NCBI GenBank assembly: GCA_035135055.1
Contig: JAVFHQ010000029.1
Coordinates: forward strand, 1 to 64,000
Source of the DNA: Oleoguttula mirabilis
Taxonomy: Eukaryota; Ascomycota; Dothideomycetes; Mycosphaerellales; Teratosphaeriaceae
Direction: 5' to 3'
Length of the DNA stretch: 64,000 nucleotides
The notes below the pieces were generated by a model, which made no database searches, was not told the DNA's origin, and saw nothing but the letters and a program-made list of their open reading frames with translations. Within the stretch, counting starts at the first letter, position 1; the number at the start of each line of letters is the position of its first letter. The translations under genes were made by a program, and so were the position numbers. Below are positions 10,149 through 21,860 of this stretch, piece after piece.

Positions 10149-12108
10149 TCAGGCATCGCAGTCACTGCCCATACCCTCCACCCAGACGTCGCCGAGAAGC
10201 TTCCAGCTCTCGGTCGCGGCGGATTGGTTATCCGCTACGGCACCACCAGCGCTACTCGTGGCTGCACGACGAAGCGCAACAGGCTGCGCGGCTCCTCCAA
10301 ACCAGCGGACCTCATCGCCTGGCTGCGCGGTAGCGGGAAGCCACGCTGTCCTGATAGCATTGCCCATTAATACGCAGCCGAGCTGTCTTCCAACATCGAA
10401 CCCGACATCGTAATCCAAGAACGGCCGCAAGTGCTTGTACACCTCCGCCGCATTTCGGTCGCGCAGACTTACCGTGCTCGTGCAGACGTTCGCTAGAAGC
10501 ATGGCGTACTGCTCAGCAAACTCGTCGAGGCTAGGCGCTGGGTCGAAACTGGCACTTGAGTGAGTGGCACTAAGAAGCGACTGCACTAGATGGTGTTTCT
10601 GTAGCGTGTCGGCATCGACGTAGCGAGTGATGAAGTGCACGCAGCGGTCATACCAAGGTAGGAGTTTGCCGTTGACGATGTCCCAGTACGTCTGGCTGTT
10701 CTCCACTCTGTCTTCCGCAGCCCACGGGCAAACGGAGTCGAGTAACAGTTCCTGCACGGTGGCGATGCTGCGGCCCCTAACCCACAACTTGTGCGGTACA
10801 GTCTCGTCGAGCTTTGCGTGAAAGCGATCGTGGTTCAGCGCCGGGTAAACCAGTACTTTGGTCCGCGAACGCTTCGTAAGCCTGTGGAACTTGGGGATCC
10901 AGGATGGCCAGAAGGCGGCTGTGCTGTCATCTGCATGCGCAGCCTCCGTTCCTACCATACCGAAGATGATCGAGACGTGGTTTCGGAACAGCAGCAGGGG
11001 CTTGATCTGCCCTTGAGTATCAGCAGGCTGTTCAACAGCCGCGACTCTTGCTCTGCGGTAGACTTCAACGAGTGTTAGAGTGTAGTCTGGGCGAAGCGAG
11101 TCGATCTCTTTCAGCCCTAAGATTTGCCGCATACTAAAGATGCGATCCCGAGGGTTTGAGCACTGTCTCGCCGACGTCACAATCTCTAGCAGGTTGCTCG
11201 CTGAGACCCTGACGTCCGTTCGCCAAAGGAAGCCAGTCGCATCTGCAAATGAGCCTGCCTGCGTCTGCAAGCCCAGCAACGCCGCGGGTGTCGGGCCGGC
11301 CTTCCTCCAGCCTCGCGTAGGAAGAATCGTACGAGAACCAAACGTTGAATGCGTCGACAAGAACCGGCCAAGGTGCGTGGTGGAAGCCGGAGCAGATCGT
11401 GACGTCCGATTCGCTGACTGCCAGCTCCTGCAGTGTCCATACACGGGCGAACCACCCTCGATACAACAAGTTGCCAACTGCGCGGAGGACCGCAAGAGCT
11501 GCGCCGTCTGGCGGCTGAAAGCTTTCGTCGCAGCAGCCGCATGACGATACACCAGGGCTCTCCCGCTCCAGCCATGCGTCCTCGCCCATGCTTTGCCAGT
11601 CCGTGAAGACCAGCTTGCCGACGGCGAAGGCCAGGGAATCGTGCTCGTCGCCCACCCCGAGCCAGACGAGAACCTTGGTGGCGGCCCCGAAGATGTCGGA
11701 GATGATTGCGACCTGGGCGGAGCGCTCGGAAAGGGCTAACGGGGATTGATTGATACAAAGTGCATCGGCCCATAGTCTTCGCACCCGGTCTGCGTGGCGG
11801 AAGTGCTGTAGCGCCTGGTATAGTGATTCCGTAATGGATACCATTGTTCCGTCTCCAGCTAGATTGATCGTGCGCGGAAGGGCTAGGGCACCCCAGGCGT
11901 ATGAGATGGCTTCGTATCTCATCTCGTCCCGGAGTTGGGTCACGGGGACGGCTTCCAGGGTGGCTTGAAGAGGCGTACCGATGCGACCGGGTGCGAGCAG
12001 GAGGACGCGGGTATAGCCCGCCTGGAGCGGTTAGTAGAGGCGTGCTAGTGTCATCTCGGGCGGACGACTCTGATAATGCGGCTTCGAGGGATTCGTTGAG
12101 CTGTCCAT
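10149..12108 (-). pseudogene. HET-domain (heterokaryon incompatibility) gene, damaged
   Basis: ATG at 12108 opens a frame that reaches ..ARLY, then TAA (12033-12031), then PLQAGYTRVLLLAPGRIG. HET proteins normally read Y-[QE]-P-L there, so the stop replaces a coding triplet. After it the same frame gives the HET signature: YEAISYAWG, LWADALCINQ, ERSAQV, VLVWLG and ARVWTLQE. Near 11290 the frame must shift by one to continue into ASNLLEIVTSARQCSNPRDRI and the C-terminal half, which ends normally near 10149. I find no convincing intron for that shift; the best GT..AG options give 16-22 or 97 nt. A TACTAAC..CCAG string over the stop could also be a branch/acceptor pair, so an unseen intron is possible. 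Most likely a recent pseudogene. Intact members act in self/non-self recognition leading to cell death. Confidence 0.7.
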
Positions 12109-12713
12109 AACGCGTGCCTGCTTCCAAAGCTGCTAATGATTGTGTAGCGTTGTGCAGTATTGTGCATTTGCAGACATCCAGAAGCTGCATTGCATACAAA
12201 CACGAGTTAGCTGCACGTAGTACATAGTGTGATATGCAGTATATAGTAGTAGGCGATATCTAAGGCGTCGGTGAATGCAAACTCACCTAAGACTCACCTT
12301 AATTACCCAGTCGCTCCACCTTCCTAGTGAAGTTTAGTACTGGATTGAAACAAGCGCTAGTTAAGGTAGCTGCACAATCGCACGACCGCACAACATAATA
12401 CAAAACAGGCTACACAACATTGCATAATAACTAGCTAAAATGCATGAAACTGTACAAAGTCTCCGAACTGCACAACACTGGCACTGGCAGCCTTGCTTCA
12501 ACACTTCCATGAGAATGTTCTTGTCGCTCAGGGAGACTTTCACCATGCAATTAAGTATCACTCAATGTCCCAGACCGACGGTCATGCGTCATGGAGGCTG
12601 GACCCTGAGGTATGCTGTCATTGTCTTACCTGAAAGAACGTCGTCTGCATCTCAGGCATGAACATAACTACCAACATTGTTGCTCAATCTACCTGCACTA
12701 AGTCCACTGGAAA
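12109..12713. other. Intergenic between HET and RidA genes
   Basis: Divergent promoter region between the minus-strand HET locus and the plus-strand RidA gene. Locally rich in TGCACAA-type words, AT-richer than the flanks. No gene seen. Confidence 0.4.
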
Positions 12714-13328
12714 ATGCCGGAAGCGATATTCTCAGATAAGGCGCCCAAGCCGAATGGGAACTGTGAGTATACATGATGAGTAGGACGCGGAAAGAGACGT
12801 CCGCTGAATGTGTCTCGCCATCGTCTTAGACAGCCACGTCATACGCGCCGGAGGTTTACTACACGTCTGCGGCTGGATGGGCGATGTACCCGAGACGGGC
12901 GACATCATCGAGGGCGGTGTCGAAGCACAGACGGTACAACCACTTCTTCCCTCTTCACTGATCGTACCGCAGCATTCTCTTCGCCGGGAAGGTCATGGGC
13001 AGTAGTCAACATGCGCTAATGCTTTGTTGATCCGACCAGGAGCAAGCGATGAAGAACATCGGCGCCTGTCTGGCCGCCGCGGGCTCGAGCCTAGACAAGA
13101 TCGTGCGGCGCCGGATCTACACCATGGACATGGCATACCTGCCGACCATCCAGGAAGTGACGAAGCGGTATCTGAGCGAGCCGTGGCCGGTCAGTACCGC
13201 TGTGCAGGTAAGCAGGCAACTGATGACTCCACGTCGTGGTGAGTGGGAGAACGCGCTGATATGAGTAGATCAGCGGCCTTGCGAAGAAAGGCGCGCTGGT
13301 GGAGATCGAGGTCATTGCGGAAGCGTAG
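12714..13328 (+). CDS. RidA/YjgF/YER057c-family protein (126 aa, 4 exons)
   Basis: Exons 12714-12762, 12830-12933, 13040-13207 and 13269-13328; all three introns are GT-AG. The protein reads MPEAIFSDKAPKPNGNCYSH, then HVCGWMGDVPETGD, EQAMKNIGACLAAAGSSLDK, RIYTMDMAYLPTI and ALVEIEVIAEA. That is the length and fold order of RidA proteins, trimeric enzymes that hydrolyse reactive 2-aminoacrylate-type enamines/imines. The triplet before the last strand is PVST where active RidA proteins have an arginine (P-x-R-[ST]) that binds the substrate carboxylate, so this member may lack classical deaminase activity. It is convergent with the MFS gene; stop codons are about 160 nt apart. Family certain, substrate unknown. 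Confidence 0.9.
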
Positions 13329-13490
13329 AGCGGGCATCCTTTTTGCAAGCGTCATGTGAGGCAGCTGTAGCTACCGCGGGTATCATATCCAACTTCAACC
13401 ATGCCTCGTAATGCATGAACTCGGGCCTTAACGACCACTCCCTTAGATGTCGCAGCACTCCCCCGGCAGCTGACTCCCTCGCACCCGTTC

Positions 13491-16400
13491 TCAAGAAGAT
13501 CTCGAGCCCATCGGTTCGAACGGAAAGCACGCCGCCACCGCTGCCATAACAATGTACAGCGCGGCGCAGACGTAGATCGGTACGGGCGTGCTCGTATTGG
13601 CGTAGGTAGCGACAATAGCGCTCATGATGCCCTAGAAAGCGGAGAGCAAACGGTCAGCTGTATACAATTCACCGGGCAAGCGCGGAGGGAGGGCTCTGCC
13701 ATACCATGAGGCGGTTCAATCCAATAGCGATACCTGCAAAGCGGAAGGAAGCAAGGTCAGCATATTCTCGACTGTCAGACAGCTGCAAAGAGGATTGGCC
13801 TACCGTTTCCCGTGCCGCGATGTGCGCTCGGCAACACTTCCGGGGTGTAGGCGTAGAGAGTGCCGTAGTAGATATTCTGCGACAAAGGCGAAACGTCAGC
13901 TCGATATCCTTGCAAAGTGAGCGCATTGCAGCCGAAATCCGAATGCGGTGGTGGAGCTGTGAGCGGTGGTGGATATGCCGGGTGGGCTGCATGTCGAAGG
14001 TCCGTCCCTTTTCTCTGGCAAGCAGGCCATGCTCGCGTCCGCGGCATAAGGTCCAGCTGAGGCAAGAAGTCACGTGGAGAGCACGAGTGTTGCATTTGGC
14101 TTCCGTGTGTCGCCTTGCGGAGCCTGGCTGCCTCAGGCGCCCCTCACGAGTGCCCACGACCGGACACAATATGGCAGTCGGTCCACCTGCACCAACGCAG
14201 ACATGGCAAGCTTCGCGAGCGGCATGATCCTATGCCCATGGCTGCATCCAAGCAGCGGCAGCGAAGCTGGCTGCTGAGACCGCACGGACGGACGGCCTCC
14301 GGCTAGATATGGTGCGTGGGGATCGGCTCCGAGGGCACCCAGTTTGGCCGGCCCACGGCATGTGCAGTCATGGACCTAACAACGTCTAGGTAGTGGCGAG
14401 CCCACATGCAGCATATACTAGACAGAGCAGCCTTGGGTGCCCCCTCAATTCTGATGAGATGGGTGCATCGAGGATGTAATGTCGCTTTCGGCAAATGCTA
14501 CTGGCAAGGGATATCGGTCGGGGATGGCGTCCACGCACTTCGAGGAGACATGGTCACGCTCACAGCGCATGCGGTATAAGAGCTGGTGGGCCTGTTTCGC
14601 AAAGTCCGGTGCGGTACGGTAGTTATGGTTGCAGCTGGCTATGGAGCGAGCAATGACGCAGCAGAAGAAGGCCAAGTGGACGTGGCCAAAAAGCAGGTAG
14701 AAGGAGGAGAGGAGGAGAGGACTCACCAAGCAAAACCCAATCGCGCACGTAAAGCCCAAGTTCTCCGCATTGCTCTTGACCTGCGTGTAGGCGAAGAAGA
14801 AGGCCATCGTCACCAGGGCGCCGATAATCCTGCCCGTATTATCAGTACAGGAGTTCAGCAGAAAAGCGTCGCCTCCCGCGGCCTCGAGTACTCACATCGT
14901 GCCGCGCCGACCCCAGAACCACGGCGACCGGCACATCAGGCCTGCAAGTATCGGCGAAGGGATACTGCACAGATTCGCCACGGCGTAATTGCGCCACTGG
15001 TCGCTCTGGCTCAGCCCGCCCAAAGCGGCGCCGCGGGTCGCCAGGTACGTCGGAAGGAAGACGTTGTACAACGGGTACGCAAGGCCGATGAGTAGCCTGC
15101 ACAGTGATGGACGTAAAATGTCAGCTGCACGGCCCAGTTCATTCCATACAAGCCCAGCCACCTCTCTGCCTGTCGGCATAGCTTACCAGCTGAACCAGAT
15201 GAGCGACGTCGACAGCGCCATCCGGCGCGTAGCATAGAGACCCCTGACATGCGTCCAGACTTCGGCGAAGGAGAAGCGTTTGCGGGCGTGCGCCGGCACA
15301 CTGCCCCGGCGCCCACCCTCGCCGCCCGGACCAGCGGCCGTGACGCCGCACTCTTGCAGGCCTTGGAGCGTGAGGCTGCAGGGCCGGTGGTACTTGGTGG
15401 CGATCCACTGTCTACATCATGAATGTTAGAACCCACTGACGATCACACGTATGCTGTGGCGTGAGCTTCGTTGTTGAGTACGGTGGCTCGCTTACAATGT
15501 CTCCACCACCTCCTCATCCCGTCCTTCACCGACAAGGAATTTGGGCGTCTCACGCAGGCGTATGACAGTGATGCGGGCAAGACTCATCACCAACACGAGC
15601 GCGCCGGAGGAGAACCAGACGTAGCGCCAGCCGGGGTTGGTGTGCCAGTTGCAAGGCACGCCAGTCTTAGCCTATGCGCAGGATGTCAGAGCCGATGTTC
15701 ACGCGCCGTGCTGTGACGTGGGAAAGCATGCTCACAGGGTCGCCAGGGCACGAGTAGTTGGGCAAGAAGGCCCAAGCGAGAAGGCCCGCCACGAGCTGCC
15801 CGGCGCCCCACCAGGCGGCCATGAGGGTTAAGAGCCATCTGTACGGTCAGTAGGGTAGCTCGCGTCCTTGGCGGCTTCTGCGGCGGTGTAGCTTACTGGT
15901 CTTTGCTGGGCAGGTACTCGAGGAAGACGGCGGTGTCGAGCACGAGGTTACCTCCGCTTCCGAAGGCGCTCATGCAGACGAAGAAGCCGAGGAGGACCCA
16001 GCTGTTCGAGGCTCCTGCTACGATACAGAAGACGCTGCTTAGCAGGAGGGAGATGTCTACAGCAGTCGGTTGCGGTCAGCAGGTGTTGGACATGGTCATC
16101 CACAATGCGATCTGAACTCACTGAAGGCGTACTTTCTGTCAAAAACAAGGTCGAAGAAGTCAGCATACAGTCTCGCCATCCTTCCTACCTTCTGTTTACA
16201 ACCTACCGCCCTATAATGTCTGCACTCAGTCCCCAGAACAGCGCACCAACCAGCATGCCCACATACACCGCGATGGTAAGGCCGTAAGCAAAGCTCGGCT
16301 GAAACTCATAGGCAGCATAAGTCGCGATGATGCTCTGGATCAACAGTATCAGACTGTCCACGGCATAGCCAAAGCCATTCAGCACGAACAGGCGCCACTG

Positions 16401-16577
16401 GTAGCCTGTCATGCCGATCTCATCAATGGCATTGTTCACCATGTGCATCTTCGCATTCAGCACCGGATCCACGTGCTCTTGCCCGAGAATGTCGCCTTTG
16501 CCAATGCTGACCTCGTCGGAGTGGTGAGCATCTTCAAGCGGAGGCGCCTCGTAGGCGGGCGTCTTGTCGTTGGCCAT
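13491..16577 (-). CDS. MFS transporter, metabolite/sugar-porter-like (531 aa, 11 exons)
   Basis: Exons (minus): 16577-16207, 16135-16122, 16056-15897, 15838-15736, 15671-15496, 15411-15187, 15096-14896, 14829-14727, 13876-13804, 13733-13705 and 13631-13491. Every junction keeps frame and joins conserved protein: GLSADIIGR/KYAFN, PSKDQ/WLLTLMAAWWG, GDP/AKTGVPCNW, GFCL/NIYYGTLYAYTPEV, RGTGNG/IAIGLNRLM. The D-x-x-G-R-K loop after TM2-3, the acidic N-terminus (DEIGMTGYQWR) and the TPEVLPSAHRGTGNG loop are typical of fungal MFS porters of the SV2-like/metabolite:H+ symporter type, with 12 membrane segments expected. It ends FPFEPMGSRSS. Two micro-exons (14 and 29 nt) and one 850-nt intron (13877-14726) stand out. 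Plasma-membrane location and substrate are inference. Confidence 0.9.
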
Positions 16578-18732
16578 GGTGGGCAATGAGTGGTATCGGC
16601 GGGACGGGGCGAGTGAAAGTTGGGAAGAAGAGCGGACAGCTCGCCGCGCACGCGAGCACAAGATTGGATCTATGAAGAAAGAGAGGGAGGGTACAGAGAC
16701 CTGTGCCACGGCTCAAGGCCCATGGGGTGCTCATGCTCGTCATGCCCTGCAGCAGTGTAGCAATGGGAAAGCTCTTGCCTATCTTAGCGGCAGCACGTGG
16801 GCAGCTTACCACGTTGCTGTGGTTCGCTGACAGCATGGAGGTGTGATTTTCGGATCGGCCTGCTGTTTCCGGCCCTTGCATGTCCGTCCCGCATCCTTAT
16901 CTCTCGGCTCTTTTGCTGTGCTCTACAGCTCGGCATCACAGCCGAGAAGCTGCTGATGCTCGACACTCGTCTCTGCGTGCCGTGGCAGGTCGACAACGTC
17001 GTGAAGGAGTGTTGCAGTGGCTGAGGGCTAGCGCGGGTGGAGAAGGCGGGGCAATGGAAAACGGGACGGGAGTCACGTGCTCGCCAAGACCGGCCGACGG
17101 CCGCGGTGAGAGGTCGCATGAGACGCTCTTCCATTTGCGCTGCTTTACAGCGACAACATCATGGAAGCCATCGAGTCCGACAACTCCACCCCGATGACCA
17201 CTCCACTCTTCCGCCTTAGAGGGCGTGCACCGGCCATGCATCGAGAACCTGCGTTTTCGAGCGCAGTGGATGGCGGAGAGGAGAGTTGCATCAGAGGTCG
17301 CATCCTCGTGGCGCCTGCACATCCACAGCAGCGCCCACGAGCATACGAAGGAACAGGCATTCCGGATGCGTGACGGCGAAGCCTGGCCGAGAAGCGCCAG
17401 GTCAGGAGTCTGTTGCTGGCCCAACCGGACTCTGCTCTCTCTCTCTCTTTCCAGCTGTCGCTCTGTTCCCTTTTTGTCATCATCATGCCCCATCATCAGC
17501 CGTTCCTTGCTTACTTGCGATCACCCTTTCCTAATTCTCTGCCCCAGAAAATACCACCCGCATGCACGTACTGGCCGATGACTTCGCTGCACGCGCCGAA
17601 GGTCCTCTTGCCTGGCAGGCTAGTCCCTCAGCTCCAAAAGCGAAGGAGCAGCCCCTTTGTGAGCGAGCGCCAGATGCGAAAGTATGGCGTCTTCAGCTCA
17701 AACGACTGTGGGAGGCGGACGCGCGATTTCCTAAGCTCAGTTCTGGCCGCTTTGCCTGCGGGCCTTCGTGCCGCAGTCCCCACGCCCTTACCAGCACACT
17801 GAAGCCGCGGATGATCCTGTGCACCAAACGACTTGGAATGCGGTAGTCACAGCACAATCCCGGCAGCTACACATGAATCAGGATGCCTGAGCTCGTTTAG
17901 CTCGTGACAGGCTGCAGGTCAGGCTTCGGCGCCGCCTTTATCCATGCCATGCTGGCCCCCGGCGACAAGGCCATCACCACCGCCCGCAATGCCGATACCC
18001 CTAGCCACTCGTGGAAGCGAGAGCAGCTGCTCTGCAACTCATTGCTACCGCGTCGCTGAGTGGGGTGCGGAACGAGTTGCAGCAGGCTGTGGAATGGACG
18101 GGAGCGTGGATGCATATGTAGCGAATGCTGGGTACTCGCAGTTCGGCCCGACGGGGTTTCTCACGTCAGCCAGCTCGCTCCTCCTCTTGTGTTCTTGGGG
18201 TCATTGCGGTCTCGCATCTCGGTACACTCTTGCTATAGCAGCCATACCCGCCCCGCTCGCGGGCTAGGACTACTAACCCAGCTCCAAAAGCACACTGCAT
18301 TTCAGTGCCTGCAAAGCTTCTCGATCAGTCCGTGCTGATCTGTTAGACTTTGCAAGTTAGTACTGCCAAGCCTGTGCTCATGGCTCGTGCTGCTCAGGTA
18401 GCCGCTGAAGCATCAGAGGGAGTGGGAGGGGGTGGCTCGGCCGCCGGATGTGGGGGAGGGGAGGACGGAGACTATGTTGGATCATGCTGCTAGGTGGAAA
18501 TGGGCATGTGTGTGGGGGATAGAGTGGTCGGTGGCTCGGTGGCTCGGTGGGCGGCCCGGGATGAACTCCTTTCATACGAGATTGAGGGGGCGAGAGGCGC
18601 GAGCCACTCCTCGCAGGCCGCAGCGAGGACTTGCACAGTGATGACGACTCTACCCATGCTCTCCTCTCTCCTTCTGTCCCTTCCTGACCTCTTTCGCCTC
18701 CCAAACCATTCAACCTCGCACTCATCGCATTA
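16578..18732. other. Intergenic, no supported gene
   Basis: Contains the promoter of the MFS gene at its left end and the 3' flank of the His-rich gene at its right end. ORFs on both strands between 16900 and 17850 overlap heavily and lack domain or splice support. Short GGCTCGGTGG-type direct repeats occur near 18530-18550. Confidence 0.45.
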
Positions 18733-19817
18733 TCAAACCTCCCGCTCCCGCCACATACGGTGCGGCGCACGCTCGAACCTGCTATGGCTAAGCAACATCT
18801 CGGTCGGAACTGCAGCAGACCCGTTAGCTCTTTTGGCAACCAATCTTCCTGAATGCAAGGCACAAGATCGAACTCAGCGTACCTTCACTGAAGTCCTCCC
18901 GCACCGGTCCACGCACGAAGCCGGGCATCATCTCCCGCACTAGTCGCGGAGGCCCACCACCGAAGCCGGCCTGCTGGCGCTGGAAGGCGTCGAAGTCGTC
19001 GCGGTCGAAGTGCTCGCGGTCGCCGAAGATCTCATGCTGCTGCGGCATATGCTGCGGAGCGAAGTCTGGATGCGGATGGAGAGTGTTTCGTGGCGTGCCG
19101 GGCTGCGCCCACATGCTGCTGTCTAGAGAATGTCTACCCTGCATGCGGCGGTGGATGAGGCGAAGATCTTCCGTGTCGTCGTGGTGGCGATGATGATGGC
19201 CGTGATGGCCATGATGACGGTGGGTGCTGTCCGAGGATGATGTAGAGGTTGTCGGAGGGTAGCCGCTGGACACCCACGACCCCGTATTCGTCGTTGCTCT
19301 GGATTGCTTCGACGCCCTCTCCTTCTTCCTCTCCTTCTCCCTCTTCTCCCTCTCCTCCTCCTGCTTCCTACCAGGACCAGCGGCAAGAAGGCGCGACAGC
19401 TCCTCATGCTTCGCCTTGTGTCTACGGTACTGCTGATACGCATCTCCGGTGACGACCGTCCCACTCGAGCTTGTCGTCTTACTACCGGAGCGGCTTTCCG
19501 ACCTCGCACTTTCAATCCTCGGCCTCTCACGCTCAAGCCTCACACGTAGCAGTGGCGGCTTAGGCGCCTCCGGTGGACCTCTCGCGCGCTCTGACTGGAC
19601 GAATCCGGCCACGCGCTCTGCGGTTTGGTTAGCGCTGGTCGTGCGAAGGAGAAGAGGAGTGCTTACCGGCACCCTGCATATCGCGCATGGCTTCTTGATA
19701 CCCCATAACTCGGCCAGCAGCTAGCGCACGGTGGGACAACATGTCTCGCCTGCCTCTGCCACGGTACGGGAAGGGTGGCATCATGTCCATGGCGTAAGGC
19801 GATGGGAAGGGAAACAT
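18733..19817 (-). CDS. His-rich, coiled-coil protein of unknown function (about 320 aa, 3 exons)
   Basis: Exons 19817-19667, 19617-18883 and 18809-18733. Intron 1 (49 nt: GTAAGC, GCTAAC, GCAG) joins RDMQGA to ERVAGFVQSERARG. Intron 2 (73 nt: GTACGC, AGCTAACGG, CTGCAG) joins REDFSE to a short charged tail ending HRMWREREV. If intron 2 is not spliced, the frame stops at 18824. The N-terminus is hydrophobic/proline-rich (MFPFPSPYAMDMMPPFPYRG). The middle has a highly charged helix (KQEEEREKREKERKKERASK), then a His cluster (THRHHGHHGHHHRHHDD) that could bind metal, then a Phe/Arg/Gln-rich end. Divergent from the HET gene at 20021, sharing a gap of about 200 nt. Family not recognised. Confidence 0.6.
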
Positions 19818-19944
19818 GTTTTTGTGGTAGTGGGGTGCTGATGCAGCGATTCGCGCAGGGACGGGGCGTGTAATAGGATTACGATTGTGGCGACAGTGAA
19901 CCAAAAGCGCTGATGGCTGACGTCGAAGTGGCGGTTCGAAGTGG

Positions 19945-19952
19945 TATAAAAG
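19945..19952 (+). promoter_or_regulatory. TATA box of the HET gene
   Basis: TATAAAAG lies 76 nt upstream of the ATG at 20021 and about 25-30 nt before the expected transcription start. It supports 20021 as the first in-transcript ATG of the plus-strand HET gene. Confidence 0.5.
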
Positions 19953-20020
19953 CCAGTGTCGCTGAAGTGTTGAGCTGTTGCACGCTAACAATCATTGAAC
20001 AGTCTTTGAAAGAGAACGAG

Positions 20021-21860
20021 ATGCCAAGTTCGGCAAAACGACCAAACAACCGTGCGAGTCGGTGCTACTGAAGAAGCCCAGTCACCTCAATCAATCAGCA
20101 TCTAGCGGCCGCTTGACACCGACCGCGAAGAAACCCGGCTGCTAATCTTGAAGCCCGCTGCCGGCCTCGAAGAAGAGATCCATACCACTCTTGCGACCGT
20201 GTCACTGCTCGACGACCCTCCCTACGAAGCGATCTCATACGCTTGGGGGGACCCCAATGACACCACCGATATCTGGCTGCACGATCGGCTCACTCCAATC
20301 ACGGTCAGCTTGCACGGTGCGCTGAGAAGACTTCGTCTCGGAACCGAGACGCGAGTACTGTGGGCCGACGCTATATGCATCAACCAGCAGGGTTTGGCGG
20401 AACGAAGCGCCCAGGTGCAGATCATGGGCACAGTCTTCGCGCAAGCCACGGATGTCAATGTATGGCTTGGCGAAGACGACGGGGCTCTTACAGAGGTAGC
20501 ATTCACTTATATGCAACGCCTTTGGCTTGCAGGCAAGTCCAGCGATGCTTTCCCCTCCGCCGAATTCGTCCGTGTTGCCGGCCTCGCCGATCTATACACC
20601 TTTCAAGCACTGGGGGCGGTATTCGAGAGACCTTGGTTTACTAGAGCATGGGCTGTGCAAGAGGTCAGCCTGGCCAAAGAGAGTACTTTCATCTGTGGTC
20701 GGTATGCGCAGCGCAATGCGCGCGCGATTTTCCCGCTACTGAAAACGCTTAGTATGGTACTCCTGGAACGCGATGGTTGGCATCTCCCGCCTTTGCAGAT
20801 GATCAGCGAAGTAAGTTTACTTTGCGCAGCTTGGTGCGAAATAACGCTCGACCCCGCCGACAGATTCAAACGAAGTCCTTATCCACTGCGAGTGCTGCAA
20901 GCTTTCTCGATGTTCGAGTGCAGGGATCCACGCGACAAAGTCTACGGGTCGATGAGCCTCACGGGATTATCATTAGTGCACGTCGACTACACTGCAACTA
21001 CTGCATGCGTGTATCTAGAGGCAGCATATGCTATCACGGAGAGAGGTGGAGCCCCGGACATTCTGCTATACGCCTATAGCCAGGAAACCTCTTTGGGGCT
21101 TCCTTCATGGGTGCCTGATTGGACGACAGATATCGATTTCATACCTATGCAATCGAGCGTGTTCCTCAAGGCAGCGTATCTCTTCGACGCTTGTGCGGGT
21201 GCCCTCTCACGAGCACGTGCCGAACGAGGCACCGGCGTTCTTACGGTGCGGGGGCTTGTAAATGGTACAATACAGACAGTAGGGCCGAGAGGTGACCAGA
21301 GACAAGCAAAGTCGCCAGATTCACCAGAGTCGCGAGAGTCGCCAGACGCTCAGGCAAAAAGGATTCTAAACGAAAAGACAGACAATGCGCTGCACCAATG
21401 GAGCAGATTCATGGCCTTGTCTCCGCAAGACTTCCAGTCCAGAGTCATGATGGGACTCTGGGCTGATCGACTTGGCGATAGCGATGACGGGATGCTGAGG
21501 CGCACGCGCGCAGCAGATACCGATCACATCACGGTAGCCTTTGAGAGACGGCCCCCACGATTCAGAATGTATCTGTGGGCTACAGTGCAGAATTGGAAGC
21601 CGTGCGCAACATCTTTTGATTCCATTGCACTAGGCCCTATCAGCACGGAAATGCACGATGTTGTCGTAACACTTGCTGGTGCGAGCACTCCATATATCCT
21701 GCAACCGGCGCCGGACGAAGGACCTGATCACTACCGCTTGGTCGGGCCATGCTACATCCACGGCATGATGGATGGAGAGGCCGTTGTGGAGGCGTTGCTG
21801 GATCCGGAGTGTGAGGCCACCGAAGTGGAGGACGTGTTCAGCGAGATGCACATCGTCTGA
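20021..21860 (+). CDS. HET-domain protein (about 595 aa), unusual 5' end
   Basis: From 20106 an unbroken frame of 584 codons begins RPLDTDREETRLLILKPA. It carries the HET motifs YEAISYAWGDPND, LWADAICINQQ, ERSAQVQIMG, VNVWLGEDD, TRAWAVQEVSLA and DPRDKVYGSM, and the usual C-terminal PDEGPDHYRLVGPCYIHGMM. No ATG opens that frame early. The first ATG after the TATA box (20021, MPSSAKRPNNR) is in another register, so a first intron is needed. The only phase-correct one is a GC-AG intron 20054-20105 (GCGAGT..CTAG, 52 nt). Otherwise the start is lost. A serine/proline linker near 21310-21345 is built of near-repeats (SPDSPESRESPDA). HET proteins trigger incompatibility cell death; the partner here is unknown. 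Confidence 0.75.
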
